11,458 nt of DNA from an uncultured Chlorobiota bacterium (GCA_946481475.1 CAMLOB010000074.1:1-11458); one strand, 5' to 3'. Shown: positions 1 to 7,060, counted from the stretch's first letter. Translations and numbers: made by a program. Notes: generated by a model not told the origin, from the letters alone.

Positions 1-1629
1 ACCGGTATACTTCGTCTGCAGGAACTTCTCGAACAGTTCGGCCTGACTCAGCTTCCGCAGGATCCGCATCTTCTGATCAGGATTCAGCTTCGGCTGATTC
101 CGCGATGTCTCCATCCGCTCCTGAAGCCAGTACTTGCGGTCCCAGTCCTGGATGTGCATGTACTCGACGCCGATCCGCTGCGTGTAGGTGTCGCGCAGGA
201 CCGAAAGGATCGTCCGCAGATCGGCCTCTTCCATTCCGGCCAGTCCGCCGGTCATGAAGAACCGGTCGAAATCCCAGATCGTCAGATCGTACGTCGCCGG
301 GTCCAGATCGGGATGGTAGTGCAGCTCCTCGCCGAGCGGGTTGATGTGGGCCTGCAAATGTCCGCGGACGCGGAAGCTGTTGATCATCCGCAACACCTTC
401 TGCTGAAGCATGATCGCCTCATGCGTGCCGTTCATCCCGAGACGGGAACGGTGCGTGTCGCGATGCCATTGCAGCGGACGGTAGGGAATCCCAAGCGCAC
501 GGAAAATATCCGTGTAGAAATCTTCGGCTCCGGTCAGCAGTTCCTGAAGCTTCGCCAGGAAGAGTCCGGACTCCGCCCCCTGGATGATGCGATGGTCGTA
601 GGTGGAGGTCATCTGCATCACTTTGCTGATACCGAGCTCGTTCAGCGTCTCGCTGTTCATCCCGAGATAGGCACTCGGATAGTTGATCGAGCCGGTGGCG
701 ATGATCGCTCCCTGTCCTTTCATCAGTCGCGGCACCGAGGCGACTGTGCCGATTGTTCCCGGATTCGTCAGCGTGATCGTCGTCCCCATGAAGTCGTCGA
801 TCTCCAGCTTCCCCTCACGTCCCTTCCGCACAAGATTTTCGTACTCTTCGTAGAACTCGCTGAAGGTCATCCGGTTCGCCTTCTTGATGCTCGGCACCAC
901 CAGCGAACGTCCCCCTCCCGGTTTCTCCACGTCGATGGCAAGCCCCAGATTGACGTCCGGATGTTCGATCAGATAGGAGGTCTCCCCCACCTGCTCGAAA
1001 GCGTTGTTCATGTTCGGATAGGAGGCCAGTGCCTTGACGATAGCCCAGCCGATCAGATGGGTGAAGCTGACTTTTCCCTGATCGCTCGCACTCAGATAAC
1101 CGTTGATCAGACGGCGGTTCTCCTCAAGCAGCTTGACCGGAATTTCGCGGAACGACGTGGCGGTCGGCAGCGTCAGACTCTGCTCCATGTTCTGGGCGAT
1201 CCGCAGAGGGACACCGCTCAGCTTCACTCCTCCGGTCGGAGGCGCCTCCGGTTGCGCCTTCTTCTCTTCACTCTTCTTCTCCCCTCCGTCGGCCGACTTC
1301 ACCTCGGTCGGCTTCGAAGGGACTGCGGGAGGAACCGCACCATTCTTCTTTTCTCCGGCGGAAAGGCCGTTGGCCGGAGCAGAATGCTCCCCGGTCGCTC
1401 CGGTCGGAGCGCCGTTTGATCCGGACACGTTCCCTTTGGGTGCAGCCTGAGCGGGGGTCTGCGTCGCTGGAGCGGTCCGTGCCGGAACGACTTCCTCCGG
1501 CTCTCCATGTTCATCCGGATGGTAATTGCTGAAGAAGTCGCGCCAGGAGTCGTTGAAGGCCCCCGGGTTCTTCAGATACTCGTAATAGAGTTCGTTAATG
1601 TAGGCCGAGTTTGGTCCAAAGGTGCTCAT
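1..1629 (-). CDS. kgd: Fused 2-oxoglutarate decarboxylase/dehydrogenase (KGD type), N-terminal 543 residues
   Basis: This is the N-terminal part of a multifunctional E1/E2 enzyme that handles 2-oxoglutarate in the TCA cycle in the cytoplasm; the frame is open to the left edge. Residues about 1-40 match the 2-oxoglutarate dehydrogenase N-terminal helix region (YINELYYEYLKNPGAFNDSW). Residues about 42-133 are a low-complexity Ala/Pro/Lys/Glu linker. Residues about 134-365 are an E2 acyltransferase catalytic domain with the active-site motif DHRIIQGAESG, catalytic His346. From about 372 the E1 part begins, with the typical IGVEYMHIQDWDRKYW and, at the edge, FLQTKYTG. As in actinobacterial KGD, no lipoyl domain precedes the E2 domain. 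The ATG at 1629 is chosen because the family N-terminus starts there; the nearest SD-like bases are a GGGG about 8 bases upstream. The TPP-binding E1 core lies outside the window. Confidence 0.93.
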   Translation of the reverse strand, partial: MSTFGPNSAYINELYYEYLKNPGAFNDSWRDFFSNYHPDEHGEPEEVVPARTAPATQTPAQAAPKGNVSGSNGAPTGATGEHSAPANGLSAGEKKNGAVPPAVPSKPTEVKSADGGEKKSEEKKAQPEAPPTGGVKLSGVPLRIAQNMEQSLTLPTATSFREIPVKLLEENRRLINGYLSASDQGKVSFTHLIGWAIVKALASYPNMNNAFEQVGETSYLIEHPDVNLGLAIDVEKPGGGRSLVVPSIKKANRMTFSEFYEEYENLVRKGREGKLEIDDFMGTTITLTNPGTIGTVASVPRLMKGQGAIIATGSINYPSAYLGMNSETLNELGISKVMQMTSTYDHRIIQGAESGLFLAKLQELLTGAEDFYTDIFRALGIPYRPLQWHRDTHRSRLGMNGTHEAIMLQQKVLRMINSFRVRGHLQAHINPLGEELHYHPDLDPATYDLTIWDFDRFFMTGGLAGMEEADLRTILSVLRDTYTQRIGVEYMHIQDWDRKYWLQERMETSRNQPKLNPDQKMRILRKLSQAELFEKFLQTKYTG

Positions 1630-1636
1630 GGCAATT

Positions 1637-1661
1637 GCCCCGGTGCGATCCCGCCCGGGGC
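1637..1661 (-). promoter_or_regulatory. GC-rich inverted repeat just upstream of the kgd start
   Basis: GCCCCGG at 1637-1643 pairs perfectly with CCGGGGC at 1655-1661 (7 bp, 11-base loop), ending 7 bases before the kgd ATG. The only SD-like G-run for kgd lies in the proximal arm. If the whole repeat is transcribed it could hide the ribosome binding site. If the proposed promoter starts transcription near 1655, only part of it is in the mRNA and it would instead act as DNA. Its role is inferred. Confidence 0.35.
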
Positions 1662-1691
1662 TGTATAGTGAATGGAAAACTGTTTACTCAA
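1662..1691 (-). promoter_or_regulatory. Candidate sigma-70-like promoter of kgd
   Basis: On the minus strand TTGAGT (1691-1686) is followed after 18 bases by TATACA (1667-1662). Each box matches the sigma-70 consensus at 4 of 6 bases. The predicted transcription start near 1655 gives a leader of about 26 bases before the kgd ATG. The position between two genes and directly before kgd supports it, but it has only been read by eye. Confidence 0.38.
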
Positions 1692-1709
1692 AACCATATA
1701 CGTAACGCC

Positions 1710-1727
1710 CGGCACTTGCACGTGCCG
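1710..1727. promoter_or_regulatory. Operator-like palindrome upstream of the kgd promoter
   Basis: CGGCAC (1710-1715) and GTGCCG (1722-1727) form an inverted repeat, and a perfect 8-base palindrome GCACGTGC sits inside at 1718-1725. It lies about 20 bases upstream of the proposed kgd -35 box and has no following T-run on either strand, so a protein-binding site is more likely than a terminator. No specific regulator is implied by the sequence. Confidence 0.28.
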
Positions 1728-1761
1728 AGCGCACCGGCGTTTCGTTCGCTCCGGCAAAATT

Positions 1762-1776
1762 ACCGAACCGTTCGGT
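1762..1776 (-). terminator. Weak hairpin terminator candidate after the GWxTD gene
   Basis: ACCGAA (1762-1767) and TTCGGT (1771-1776) pair with a 3-base loop, 17 bases past the stop codon of the upstream gene. On the minus strand the stem is followed by AATTTT. The stem is short and the T-run is only four bases, so termination may be partial and transcription could continue into kgd. Confidence 0.4.
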
Positions 1777-1792
1777 TCCGCTCTTCTTTATC

Positions 1793-3175
1793 TCACAGAT
1801 CGTAATACTCCACCAGACGGTAGCTCCCCGACTCGTTCTTGTCCCGGAAGACAAATTCCCGTTTGACCACATTATCGTAGGTCCAGATCTCCTTCGGATT
1901 CGCCTCCGGATCGAACTCCCGGCGCGTTCCGGTCGGCGGACCGAAGAGGATATAGATCTTCCCCCGGTCGGTGAAGACGCCATCCTCCTCCTTCAGGGTC
2001 GCAAAGTTGAAAAACGCATAGTCGACGCGCCGGTAATATTCGGCCATCCGTTCGTTATAGGCGGTCTCAGGGGTCGGATCAAGCTTTTTCCAGTACTCCC
2101 GGAGGGCTTCCGGGTAGTTCTCCCGTCCCACATCCAGCAGACGGTCGATCTCCTCGTCGGTGGCGATCGGCCAGAGAGATTTGATGGCGTAGAGGGGACT
2201 GGAAAGGGAGTAGGGCATATCGATCCACTTCAGATCAAAGAACTGCGTGTCCACCTTCTCTCGCCCTCCGGCCGCCAGAGTCATCTCCAGAGAGTACTCC
2301 CCGGTAACTAGGGTTGCCGCATCGAACTCGCAGAAGGCTCCCCAGGCTCCTGCCGCCCCCCCCTCGGTCTGCAGGCGTACGGCGAACTCCGATCCCTCTC
2401 CGCGAAACTCACCCGGGGTCGCCCGACCGAGCATCTTCACCACTCCCGTTCCCACCGAACGCATCTCAAGGATCTTCTCCCCCGCTTCATCCCGGCGAAC
2501 CGCAAAGAACTCGCAACGCAGATGCTCCGGGGCCTCACGGCTCCCCATCGGGATGTAGGCCCTGATCGGACTTCCGAACGGAGCGTCTCCGTCTATCGCA
2601 GCCGGATGAAGCTCCCCGTCGGCTTCCCCCCGCAGCATGATCGGCGTACCGATCACCGGTTCGTCGCCGCCGAAGTCGGGGACGGTAAATGGAGGTGTCG
2701 TTCTGCTGAAGCGGCGGCCCGGCGAGCCGTCGTCGACCGTGTAGGTGATCGTGTAGGTGCCCGGACGCAGAGCCAGTTCAATCGCTCCGGGGGCCATCTC
2801 CAGTTTCGAGTTGGTCTGCCGGTACTCCGACGTCTCGATCGTGTCGTTCCACGAATCGTAGTCGACCACAACGCCGTCACTCGCCTCGGCTTCTATATAA
2901 GCCGATGGATAGGCAACGTACAGATCTCCCGTGGAACCGGGAGCCGTCGTCTTGCGAAAGGTCAGCAGGTCATACGTCAGACGAATCGGAACCACCACCC
3001 GATTCTTGTTGCCGGTCTCCCCCGGCAGAACCAGCACCTCGATGAAATAGTCGTCCCCCCACGAGTAGATCTCACGCAGATCCGGACGTGCGGCATCCGA
3101 CTGGCCGAATACAGGCAAGCCGAAACCGAAAAGAAGAAGAATGAGGATTGCGTGGTGAAACTTGACGATGTTCAT
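1793..3175 (-). CDS. Exported GWxTD-family protein, 460 aa
   Basis: The C-terminal region (about 320-460) matches the GWxTD domain known from Chlorobi, Ignavibacteria and other FCB bacteria; its biochemical function is not established. Recognisable pieces are an acidic, Tyr-rich helical stretch (EYWKKLDPTPETAYNERMAE), the signature turn, then GKIYILFGPP and a closing EIWTYDN...REFVF...YRLVEYYDL. The signature itself reads GVFTD at 399-403, so the namesake Trp is Val. Residues 1-24 are a clear signal peptide (Lys5, then a hydrophobic core ending PVFG|QS), so the protein is exported. About 40-320 is beta-rich with no recognised family. The ATG at 3175 is chosen over the longest frame (to 3244) because it starts the signal peptide directly; only a weak AGGT precedes it. 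A G8 homopolymer lies in the coding strand at 2356-2363. It follows the 3330 gene by 154 bases on the same strand. Confidence 0.85.
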   Translation of the reverse strand: MNIVKFHHAILILLLFGFGLPVFGQSDAARPDLREIYSWGDDYFIEVLVLPGETGNKNRVVVPIRLTYDLLTFRKTTAPGSTGDLYVAYPSAYIEAEASDGVVVDYDSWNDTIETSEYRQTNSKLEMAPGAIELALRPGTYTITYTVDDGSPGRRFSRTTPPFTVPDFGGDEPVIGTPIMLRGEADGELHPAAIDGDAPFGSPIRAYIPMGSREAPEHLRCEFFAVRRDEAGEKILEMRSVGTGVVKMLGRATPGEFRGEGSEFAVRLQTEGGAAGAWGAFCEFDAATLVTGEYSLEMTLAAGGREKVDTQFFDLKWIDMPYSLSSPLYAIKSLWPIATDEEIDRLLDVGRENYPEALREYWKKLDPTPETAYNERMAEYYRRVDYAFFNFATLKEEDGVFTDRGKIYILFGPPTGTRREFDPEANPKEIWTYDNVVKREFVFRDKNESGSYRLVEYYDL

Positions 3176-3285
3176 GGTTACCTGATCGCAGGAAGAAGGA
3201 CCGTGCCCTTCGTTTCGTTCATGTCGATGATGCAAGACGAACAACCGGAAAGCTTGGTGTCTCCCGCCCCCTCTCCCCTGTTGCA

Positions 3286-3325
3286 GTCTCTTCAGAGACG
3301 ATCACCCCATCTCCGTCACCGACGG
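3286..3325 (-). other. Two short hairpins in the gap between the barrel gene and the GWxTD gene
   Basis: CCGTC/GACGG (3313-3317 and 3321-3325, 3-base loop) lies 4 bases past the stop of the upstream gene. GTCTC/GAGAC (3286-3290 and 3295-3299, 4-base loop) follows. Neither has a T-run, so they are weak as intrinsic terminators. They could mark a 3' end or processing site within a shared transcript. I saw no convincing promoter in the rest of the 154-base gap. Confidence 0.25.
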
Positions 3326-3329
3326 TTCC

Positions 3330-4088
3330 TCAGAACGAGGCGATTCCTCCTCCGATCGTCACCGAGAGAGCCAGGGCGTTGTAGCAGGGCGTATGACCGC
3401 CGTTGTTGACGACGGTTCCGTCCTGCTCCCATTCCGGGTGGGAGGGAAAGATCCCCCAGCCGAGACGGGCGGTCAGGACCGGAGCGCCGACCGAACCCCC
3501 TCCTTTGCTCCCGCCGAGGAACCGGGTCAGACCGACGCCGAGTCCGATGCGGGGGGCCGCCCCCGTATAGGTCGCCTCTCCTCCGGGAGGAATCGGCGTC
3601 CCCTCAAACAGTGGGATCGAATCGCTCAGATTGTTTGTGAAGTCGAGTCCGTAGCCGTAATACCCGACCGACAGATAGGGCCAGATCAGCGTCCCGGCAT
3701 CGTTGTACAACGCCCACCCGAGATCAAGTCCCCCGCCGCCGCCGCTCAGACTGTATTCTCCGACTTCCTCTTCGGAGGTAATCCCGATAAACGACGGGAA
3801 GAAGAGCCGCTCGCCGCTTGCCCCGATCATAAGACCTCCCCCCAGCAGAACACCTCCACCGGCATTGAGCGTGTAGCCGGTGCCCGACACGCGCTCGGTC
3901 CGGTAGACCCTCTCCCGTCCGTTCTCCCCGACCGGCGACCAGGAGCCGAGACGATCGGAAAAGGCTCCGTTGTCGTGCGCGCCGATACCGGCCCCGACTC
4001 CGCCGAACCAGGCGGAATTCATCCGCTGTGCCTGAAGAAGGGCCGTTGCCGACAGAAGCAACAGTACCGCCGCTGAAACTGTTTTCAT
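3330..4088 (-). CDS. Exported, probably outer-membrane beta-barrel protein, 252 aa
   Basis: I do not recognise a named family. Residues 1-20 form a textbook signal peptide (MKTVSAAVLLLLSATALLQA), so the product leaves the cytoplasm. The mature part has alternating hydrophobic/polar strands, many Gly, Tyr and Trp residues (for example GVGAGIGAHDNG, LIWPYLSVGYYGYGLDF, APRIGLGVGLTRFLGG) and ends in a strand closing with Phe (LALSVTIGGGIASF). This is the usual pattern of a small outer-membrane barrel with a C-terminal beta signal. The ATG at 4088 is supported by GGAGAG at 4095-4100, 6 bases upstream, one of the better ribosome binding sites in the window. It lies upstream of the GWxTD gene on the same strand and is divergent from mlaE. 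The assignment rests on composition, not homology. Confidence 0.75.
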   Translation of the reverse strand: MKTVSAAVLLLLSATALLQAQRMNSAWFGGVGAGIGAHDNGAFSDRLGSWSPVGENGRERVYRTERVSGTGYTLNAGGGVLLGGGLMIGASGERLFFPSFIGITSEEEVGEYSLSGGGGGLDLGWALYNDAGTLIWPYLSVGYYGYGLDFTNNLSDSIPLFEGTPIPPGGEATYTGAAPRIGLGVGLTRFLGGSKGGGSVGAPVLTARLGWGIFPSHPEWEQDGTVVNNGGHTPCYNALALSVTIGGGIASF

Positions 4089-4134
4089 CCTTCACTCTCC
4101 GGATAGAAAGATCACCCCGTTAACATTGCAAGAC

Positions 4135-4162
4135 AGTCTACGAGGAATGTGTGGAAAATCAA
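4135..4162 (-). promoter_or_regulatory. Candidate promoter of the 252-aa barrel gene
   Basis: On the minus strand TTGATT (4162-4157) and TAGACT (4140-4135) are 16 bases apart, each matching 4 of 6 sigma-70 consensus bases. Initiation near 4128 would give a leader of about 40 bases containing the GGAGAG ribosome binding site. Read by eye only. Confidence 0.28.
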
Positions 4163-4213
4163 AAGGAAAAGAGAGCAAACCAACAGACCATCCCCAAAAC
4201 CTCAAGCCCCCCC

Positions 4214-4290
4214 CAACCTGCTAACCGACCACTGCCTGCTGACAACTCACTGCTGATAGCTCACTACTGATAGCTCACTACTGATAGCTC
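4214..4290. repeat. Heptanucleotide repeat tract (14-base unit built of two 7-mers)
   Basis: Eleven 7-base units can be read in strict register from 4214 to 4290. The clean core alternates ATAGCTC and ACTACTG (one ACTGCTG) from 4249 to 4290; the flanking units are degenerate (CAACCTG, CTAACCG, ACCACTG, CCTGCTG, ACAACTC). On the minus strand the core reads GAGCTAT then CAGTAGT, repeated. The same GAG/CAG-initial heptamer theme recurs at 8054-8102 and 8260-8338. It lies about 125-200 bases upstream of the minus-strand gene and about 170 upstream of mlaE. Confidence 0.85.
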
Positions 4291-4373
4291 CCCCTCCCCC
4301 AACAGACCCTCAACCACCCAATCCGATACTTCAACACGACAAAGGAAAATCGAATCCCCGACAGTCCGGCGGG

Positions 4374-4466
4374 ATGACGTATCTTGAACCGAAGCAGCCG
4401 CACGATCCGGCCGAAACCGCCGGTGACACAGTACGGAGAATATTACCAGAAAGGATGACGCATTGA
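4374..4466 (+). CDS. Possible 30-aa leader ORF overlapping the mlaE start
   Basis: An ATG at 4374 opens a 30-codon frame (begins MTYLEPKQPHDPAE, ends PERMTH) whose TGA stop at 4464-4466 overlaps the TTG start of mlaE at 4463-4465. A GGCGGG lies directly before the ATG, too close for an ideal ribosome binding site. The overlap is of the kind seen in translationally coupled genes. The peptide resembles nothing I know and has no signal or membrane segment, so it may be a chance frame. Confidence 0.25.
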   Translation: MTYLEPKQPHDPAETAGDTVRRILPERMTH

Positions 4467-5245
4467 TCGGGAAATTTTTCGCGCTTATCGGACGACTGGT
4501 ACTCGGCTTTCTGGCCGAGTTCGGACGGATAATCATGTTGGGATGGAACGTTTTCCGCTATGTTCCGAAGGCGATTTCATCACATCGACTGGTAACCGAG
4601 CAGATGGCGCTGATCGGCGTCAACGCCCTTCCTCTGGTGATCCTGATCGGCGCGTTCACCGGTGCGATCGCCGCACTTCAGGCCACAAATCTCTTCGTCA
4701 AGTTCAATCTGCTGGAACTGGCAAAGCCCTTTATCGGCGGCTCGATCTCCACGGTCGTCTTCACCGAACTCTCTCCGGTGCTGACTGCGCTGGTCATCGC
4801 CGGACGGATCGGCGGGGCGATCGCCGCGCAGATCGGAACGATGCAGGTCTCCGAGCAGATCGACGCGCTGGAAATGATGGCGATCGATCCGGCCCGCTAT
4901 CTGGCGATGCCCCGCGTCCTGGCCGCCACGCTGATGATGCCGGTACTGATCATCTTCGCTCACGTCGTGGCAATCGCCGGGGCCTATGCACTCGCCTCGC
5001 TGAAATTCAATCTCTCCGACACCGACTTCTTCGGATCGATCAGGAACTACTTCCGCATCTCCGAAATCGTTATCGGTCTGGTCAAGGCGCTGATTTTCGG
5101 CGGCGTCACCGCCCTGATCGGCTGTCACGTCGGCTTCCGCACTTCCGGCGGCGCCGAAGGTGTCGGGGCATCGGCGGTTCGGTCGTTTACGCTTTCCTCG
5201 GCATCGATTCTGGTGATTGATGCGTTGTTCGGATATGTGTTGTGA
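4463..5245 (+). CDS. mlaE: MlaE/YrbE-type ABC permease for phospholipid transport, 260 aa
   Basis: This is the inner-membrane permease subunit of the MCE/Mla lipid-transport ABC systems, which move phospholipids between the two membranes. It is full length. An amphipathic N-terminal helix (1-40) is followed by hydrophobic segments around 50-75, 95-125, 150-180 and 200-260. Family hallmarks are EQMALIGVNALPLVILIGAF (46-65), ELSPVLTALVIAGRIGGAIA (102-121), the coupling motif EQIDALEMMAIDP (131-143) and GGAEGVGASAVR (229-240). The start is TTG at 4463, preceded by AAGGA at 4451-4455 with a 7-base spacer; a downstream ATG would remove part of the conserved helix. No ATPase (MlaF) or MCE protein (MlaD) gene adjoins it here, so partners must be encoded elsewhere. 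It is convergent with the next gene. Confidence 0.93.
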   Translation: MIGKFFALIGRLVLGFLAEFGRIIMLGWNVFRYVPKAISSHRLVTEQMALIGVNALPLVILIGAFTGAIAALQATNLFVKFNLLELAKPFIGGSISTVVFTELSPVLTALVIAGRIGGAIAAQIGTMQVSEQIDALEMMAIDPARYLAMPRVLAATLMMPVLIIFAHVVAIAGAYALASLKFNLSDTDFFGSIRNYFRISEIVIGLVKALIFGGVTALIGCHVGFRTSGGAEGVGASAVRSFTLSSASILVIDALFGYVL

Positions 5246-5258
5246 GGTGCCTCCTCAC
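5242..5258. terminator. Hairpin containing both convergent stop codons
   Basis: GTGAGG (5242-5247) and CCTCAC (5253-5258) pair perfectly around a 5-base loop. Each arm contains the TGA stop of one gene: mlaE on plus (5243-5245) and the lipoprotein on minus (5257-5255). There is no T-run on either side, so as a bidirectional terminator it is weak, yet it is the only structure available between two genes 9 bases apart. Confidence 0.4.
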
Positions 5259-7060
5259 TTCTCCGCCCGCACAATCAACACGTGAATTCTCCGCTGCTTG
5301 TCGTACTCGGTCTGTCCGCCGCTGACCCCTCCGGCAACGGTCCGGTAGCGAACGCGCCCGGCGTTCATCAGTTCGAGGAAGGCCGGGTTCCCCTCGGTGC
5401 CGCGACGCCGGAGAATCCGGTCGATCAGCCGCTGTGCGAAGACGGCCCGCATACCGGAAAGCTCGAAGTTCTCGATCCGGTCCCCTTTGCGAACCGCATG
5501 TCCCTTTCCGTTAACATCTGCAAACTCGATAACGGGATCTTCCAGATAGGTACCGCTGAAGATCTGCGGATCGACGTAGCCGGTGACGACCAGCTCCATC
5601 GCCTCGTCGGCCGGTGCAAGTTCCAGGAAGTTCGGAGCAATCGTATCGACAATTGTCCGGGCCATATCGTCGAGAATCGAGTCGATCCTCCGGGCATAAT
5701 CCTGATACTCCCGGTGCCGATCCGAACCCCGCGGAAAACGTTCGATGTAGGTGGCGCGCGCCAGAGGCCCTCCCAGCATATCCAGAAGCTCCGGAAGCGA
5801 TTCGGGCGTGTTCGGTCGGTAGTAGCCGGTGACGAAGAAGGGGACGTTGTACTCACCCAGATCGAAGAGGATCAGTTCCCGCTCCGGGAGAACATCCTTC
5901 AGCAGGTTGAACCCAAGCCTGATGCGTTGCGGTTCGTTCCCTCTTGGATCGATCACGTTATACGTCAGAACTTCCTTCAGCGATCGTCTGACCGTCACCT
6001 CATAGTCCCGACCGGCCGGCAGGAGCATCCGGTACTGGCTGAGACTGACCGAGTCGGTGGTGAACTCCCAGACGATATGGTTCTCTTCGATGTCGGTGAC
6101 GGTCACGTAGGCGGGGATCGGCTCTCCGGTCAGACTGTCGACAACCTCGATATCCAGCAGATACCGTCCGTCGCCGAAGACGTTCGGGGAACCGGCATAG
6201 ATATCCAGCATCATCGACGAGCCGCGACGATTGGAGGCAAAGTAGAAATACTTGCTTCCGGGAGGGGCGTGAAAGAAGAGTTCGTCATCCGATGAATTGA
6301 TATCTCCTCCAAGATTCAACGGTTGTTGCCACTCTCCGAGTTCGAGATAGGAGACCCAGAAATCCTCCTTGCCGAAACCGCCCGGTCGGTCGCTGGAGAA
6401 GAACATGGACGTGCCGTTGCGGATCACAAAGGGGGAACGTTCGTTGTCGATCGTGTTGATCGTCGAATCGAGCGGAATGGCCCGCGACCATCCTCCGTCC
6501 ACACGATGCGTCACCCAGATATCCACACCACCGTATCCCCCGGGCCGGTTCGAGGCAAAGTAGATCGTCTTCCCGTTCCCGGTAATCGTCGGCTGCGAAT
6601 CCCAGTACCTGGAGTTGACGTTCCCGCCGAGATTCGTCAGGTTCCGGATGCTGTCCCCCTCAAGCTCGGCGATAAAGAGATCGGTGTCGCCATAGCCTTT
6701 CCCTCCGTCCATCGCCAGCACGACTGTCCTGCCGTCGGCCGCAATTGCCAGTGCCCCCTCGTTGTCATCGTGGTTCCAGGTCTCCCCCGCATTCAGCGGC
6801 GGAGACCACGCCCCTTCTTCCGGCGCAACGGAACGGTAGACGTCGGCGTTGCCGAAGCCTTCCGGTCGGTCGTAGGAACAGAACCAGAGGGACGTGTGGT
6901 CGTTCGAGAGGGTCGGCGCATAGTCGTTCCCCGTCGTGTTGGCGATGTCGACCGGTGTGATCCGGTAATCGTATTCGGGAAGAACCTGGCTCCGAAGACC
7001 GGCACAGGCCGGGAGCAGAAGTGCGACGGTGAAGAGGAAATATCGAAAACCGGAAAACAC
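5255..7060 (-). CDS. PD40/CRD/OmpA-like lipoprotein, PorE-like architecture, 601 aa
   Basis: A predicted envelope lipoprotein. Residues 1-19 form a lipoprotein signal (MFSGFRYFLFTVALLLPAC) with Cys19 as the likely lipidated residue. About 44-290 holds five PD40/WD40-like propeller repeats with the tell-tale ASNRPGGYGGVDIW and SSDRPGGFGKEDFW. About 298-383 resembles a carboxypeptidase-regulatory-like beta sandwich (DIEVVDSLTGEPIPAYVTVT). About 403-598 is a divergent, enlarged OmpA-like domain. TGYVDP (493-498) stands where GHTD usually is, and ELSGMRAVFAQRLID (533-547) where LSxxRAxxV is expected, so the Asp and Arg used to bind peptidoglycan appear kept. This order matches PorE of the type IX secretion system minus the TPR part (family knowledge; role inferred). 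The GTG at 7060 is preferred because it starts the signal peptide and has AGG 7 bases upstream; the longest frame adds 22 residues from another GTG at 7126. Confidence 0.85.
   Translation of the reverse strand: MFSGFRYFLFTVALLLPACAGLRSQVLPEYDYRITPVDIANTTGNDYAPTLSNDHTSLWFCSYDRPEGFGNADVYRSVAPEEGAWSPPLNAGETWNHDDNEGALAIAADGRTVVLAMDGGKGYGDTDLFIAELEGDSIRNLTNLGGNVNSRYWDSQPTITGNGKTIYFASNRPGGYGGVDIWVTHRVDGGWSRAIPLDSTINTIDNERSPFVIRNGTSMFFSSDRPGGFGKEDFWVSYLELGEWQQPLNLGGDINSSDDELFFHAPPGSKYFYFASNRRGSSMMLDIYAGSPNVFGDGRYLLDIEVVDSLTGEPIPAYVTVTDIEENHIVWEFTTDSVSLSQYRMLLPAGRDYEVTVRRSLKEVLTYNVIDPRGNEPQRIRLGFNLLKDVLPERELILFDLGEYNVPFFVTGYYRPNTPESLPELLDMLGGPLARATYIERFPRGSDRHREYQDYARRIDSILDDMARTIVDTIAPNFLELAPADEAMELVVTGYVDPQIFSGTYLEDPVIEFADVNGKGHAVRKGDRIENFELSGMRAVFAQRLIDRILRRRGTEGNPAFLELMNAGRVRYRTVAGGVSGGQTEYDKQRRIHVLIVRAEK

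Larger units (their letters stand above)
4089..4462. other. Divergent intergenic region between the barrel gene and mlaE
   Basis: This 374-base stretch holds the ribosome binding site and a weak promoter candidate for the minus-strand gene (near 4135-4162), a C8 run at 4207-4214, a heptanucleotide repeat tract at 4214-4290, and a possible short leader ORF before mlaE at 4374-4466. No RNA gene was recognised. I found no convincing promoter for mlaE. Confidence 0.6.

Noticed and set aside
154..1419. Long plus-strand frame of 421 codons opposite kgd
   Set aside because: The minus strand here encodes a clear KGD with intact catalytic motifs. The plus frame has no recognisable domain and its His/Arg/Gln-rich composition is typical of an antisense shadow.
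2522..3409. Plus-strand frame of 295 codons opposite the GWxTD gene
   Set aside because: It crosses the signal peptide and the gap of the minus-strand gene and has no protein-like features.
4246..4290. Possible CRISPR-like array
   Set aside because: The units are 7/14 bases, contiguous and without spacers, so it is a tandem repeat.
4543..5220. Plus-strand frame of 225 codons inside mlaE
   Set aside because: Arg-rich out-of-frame reading of a well-conserved MlaE.
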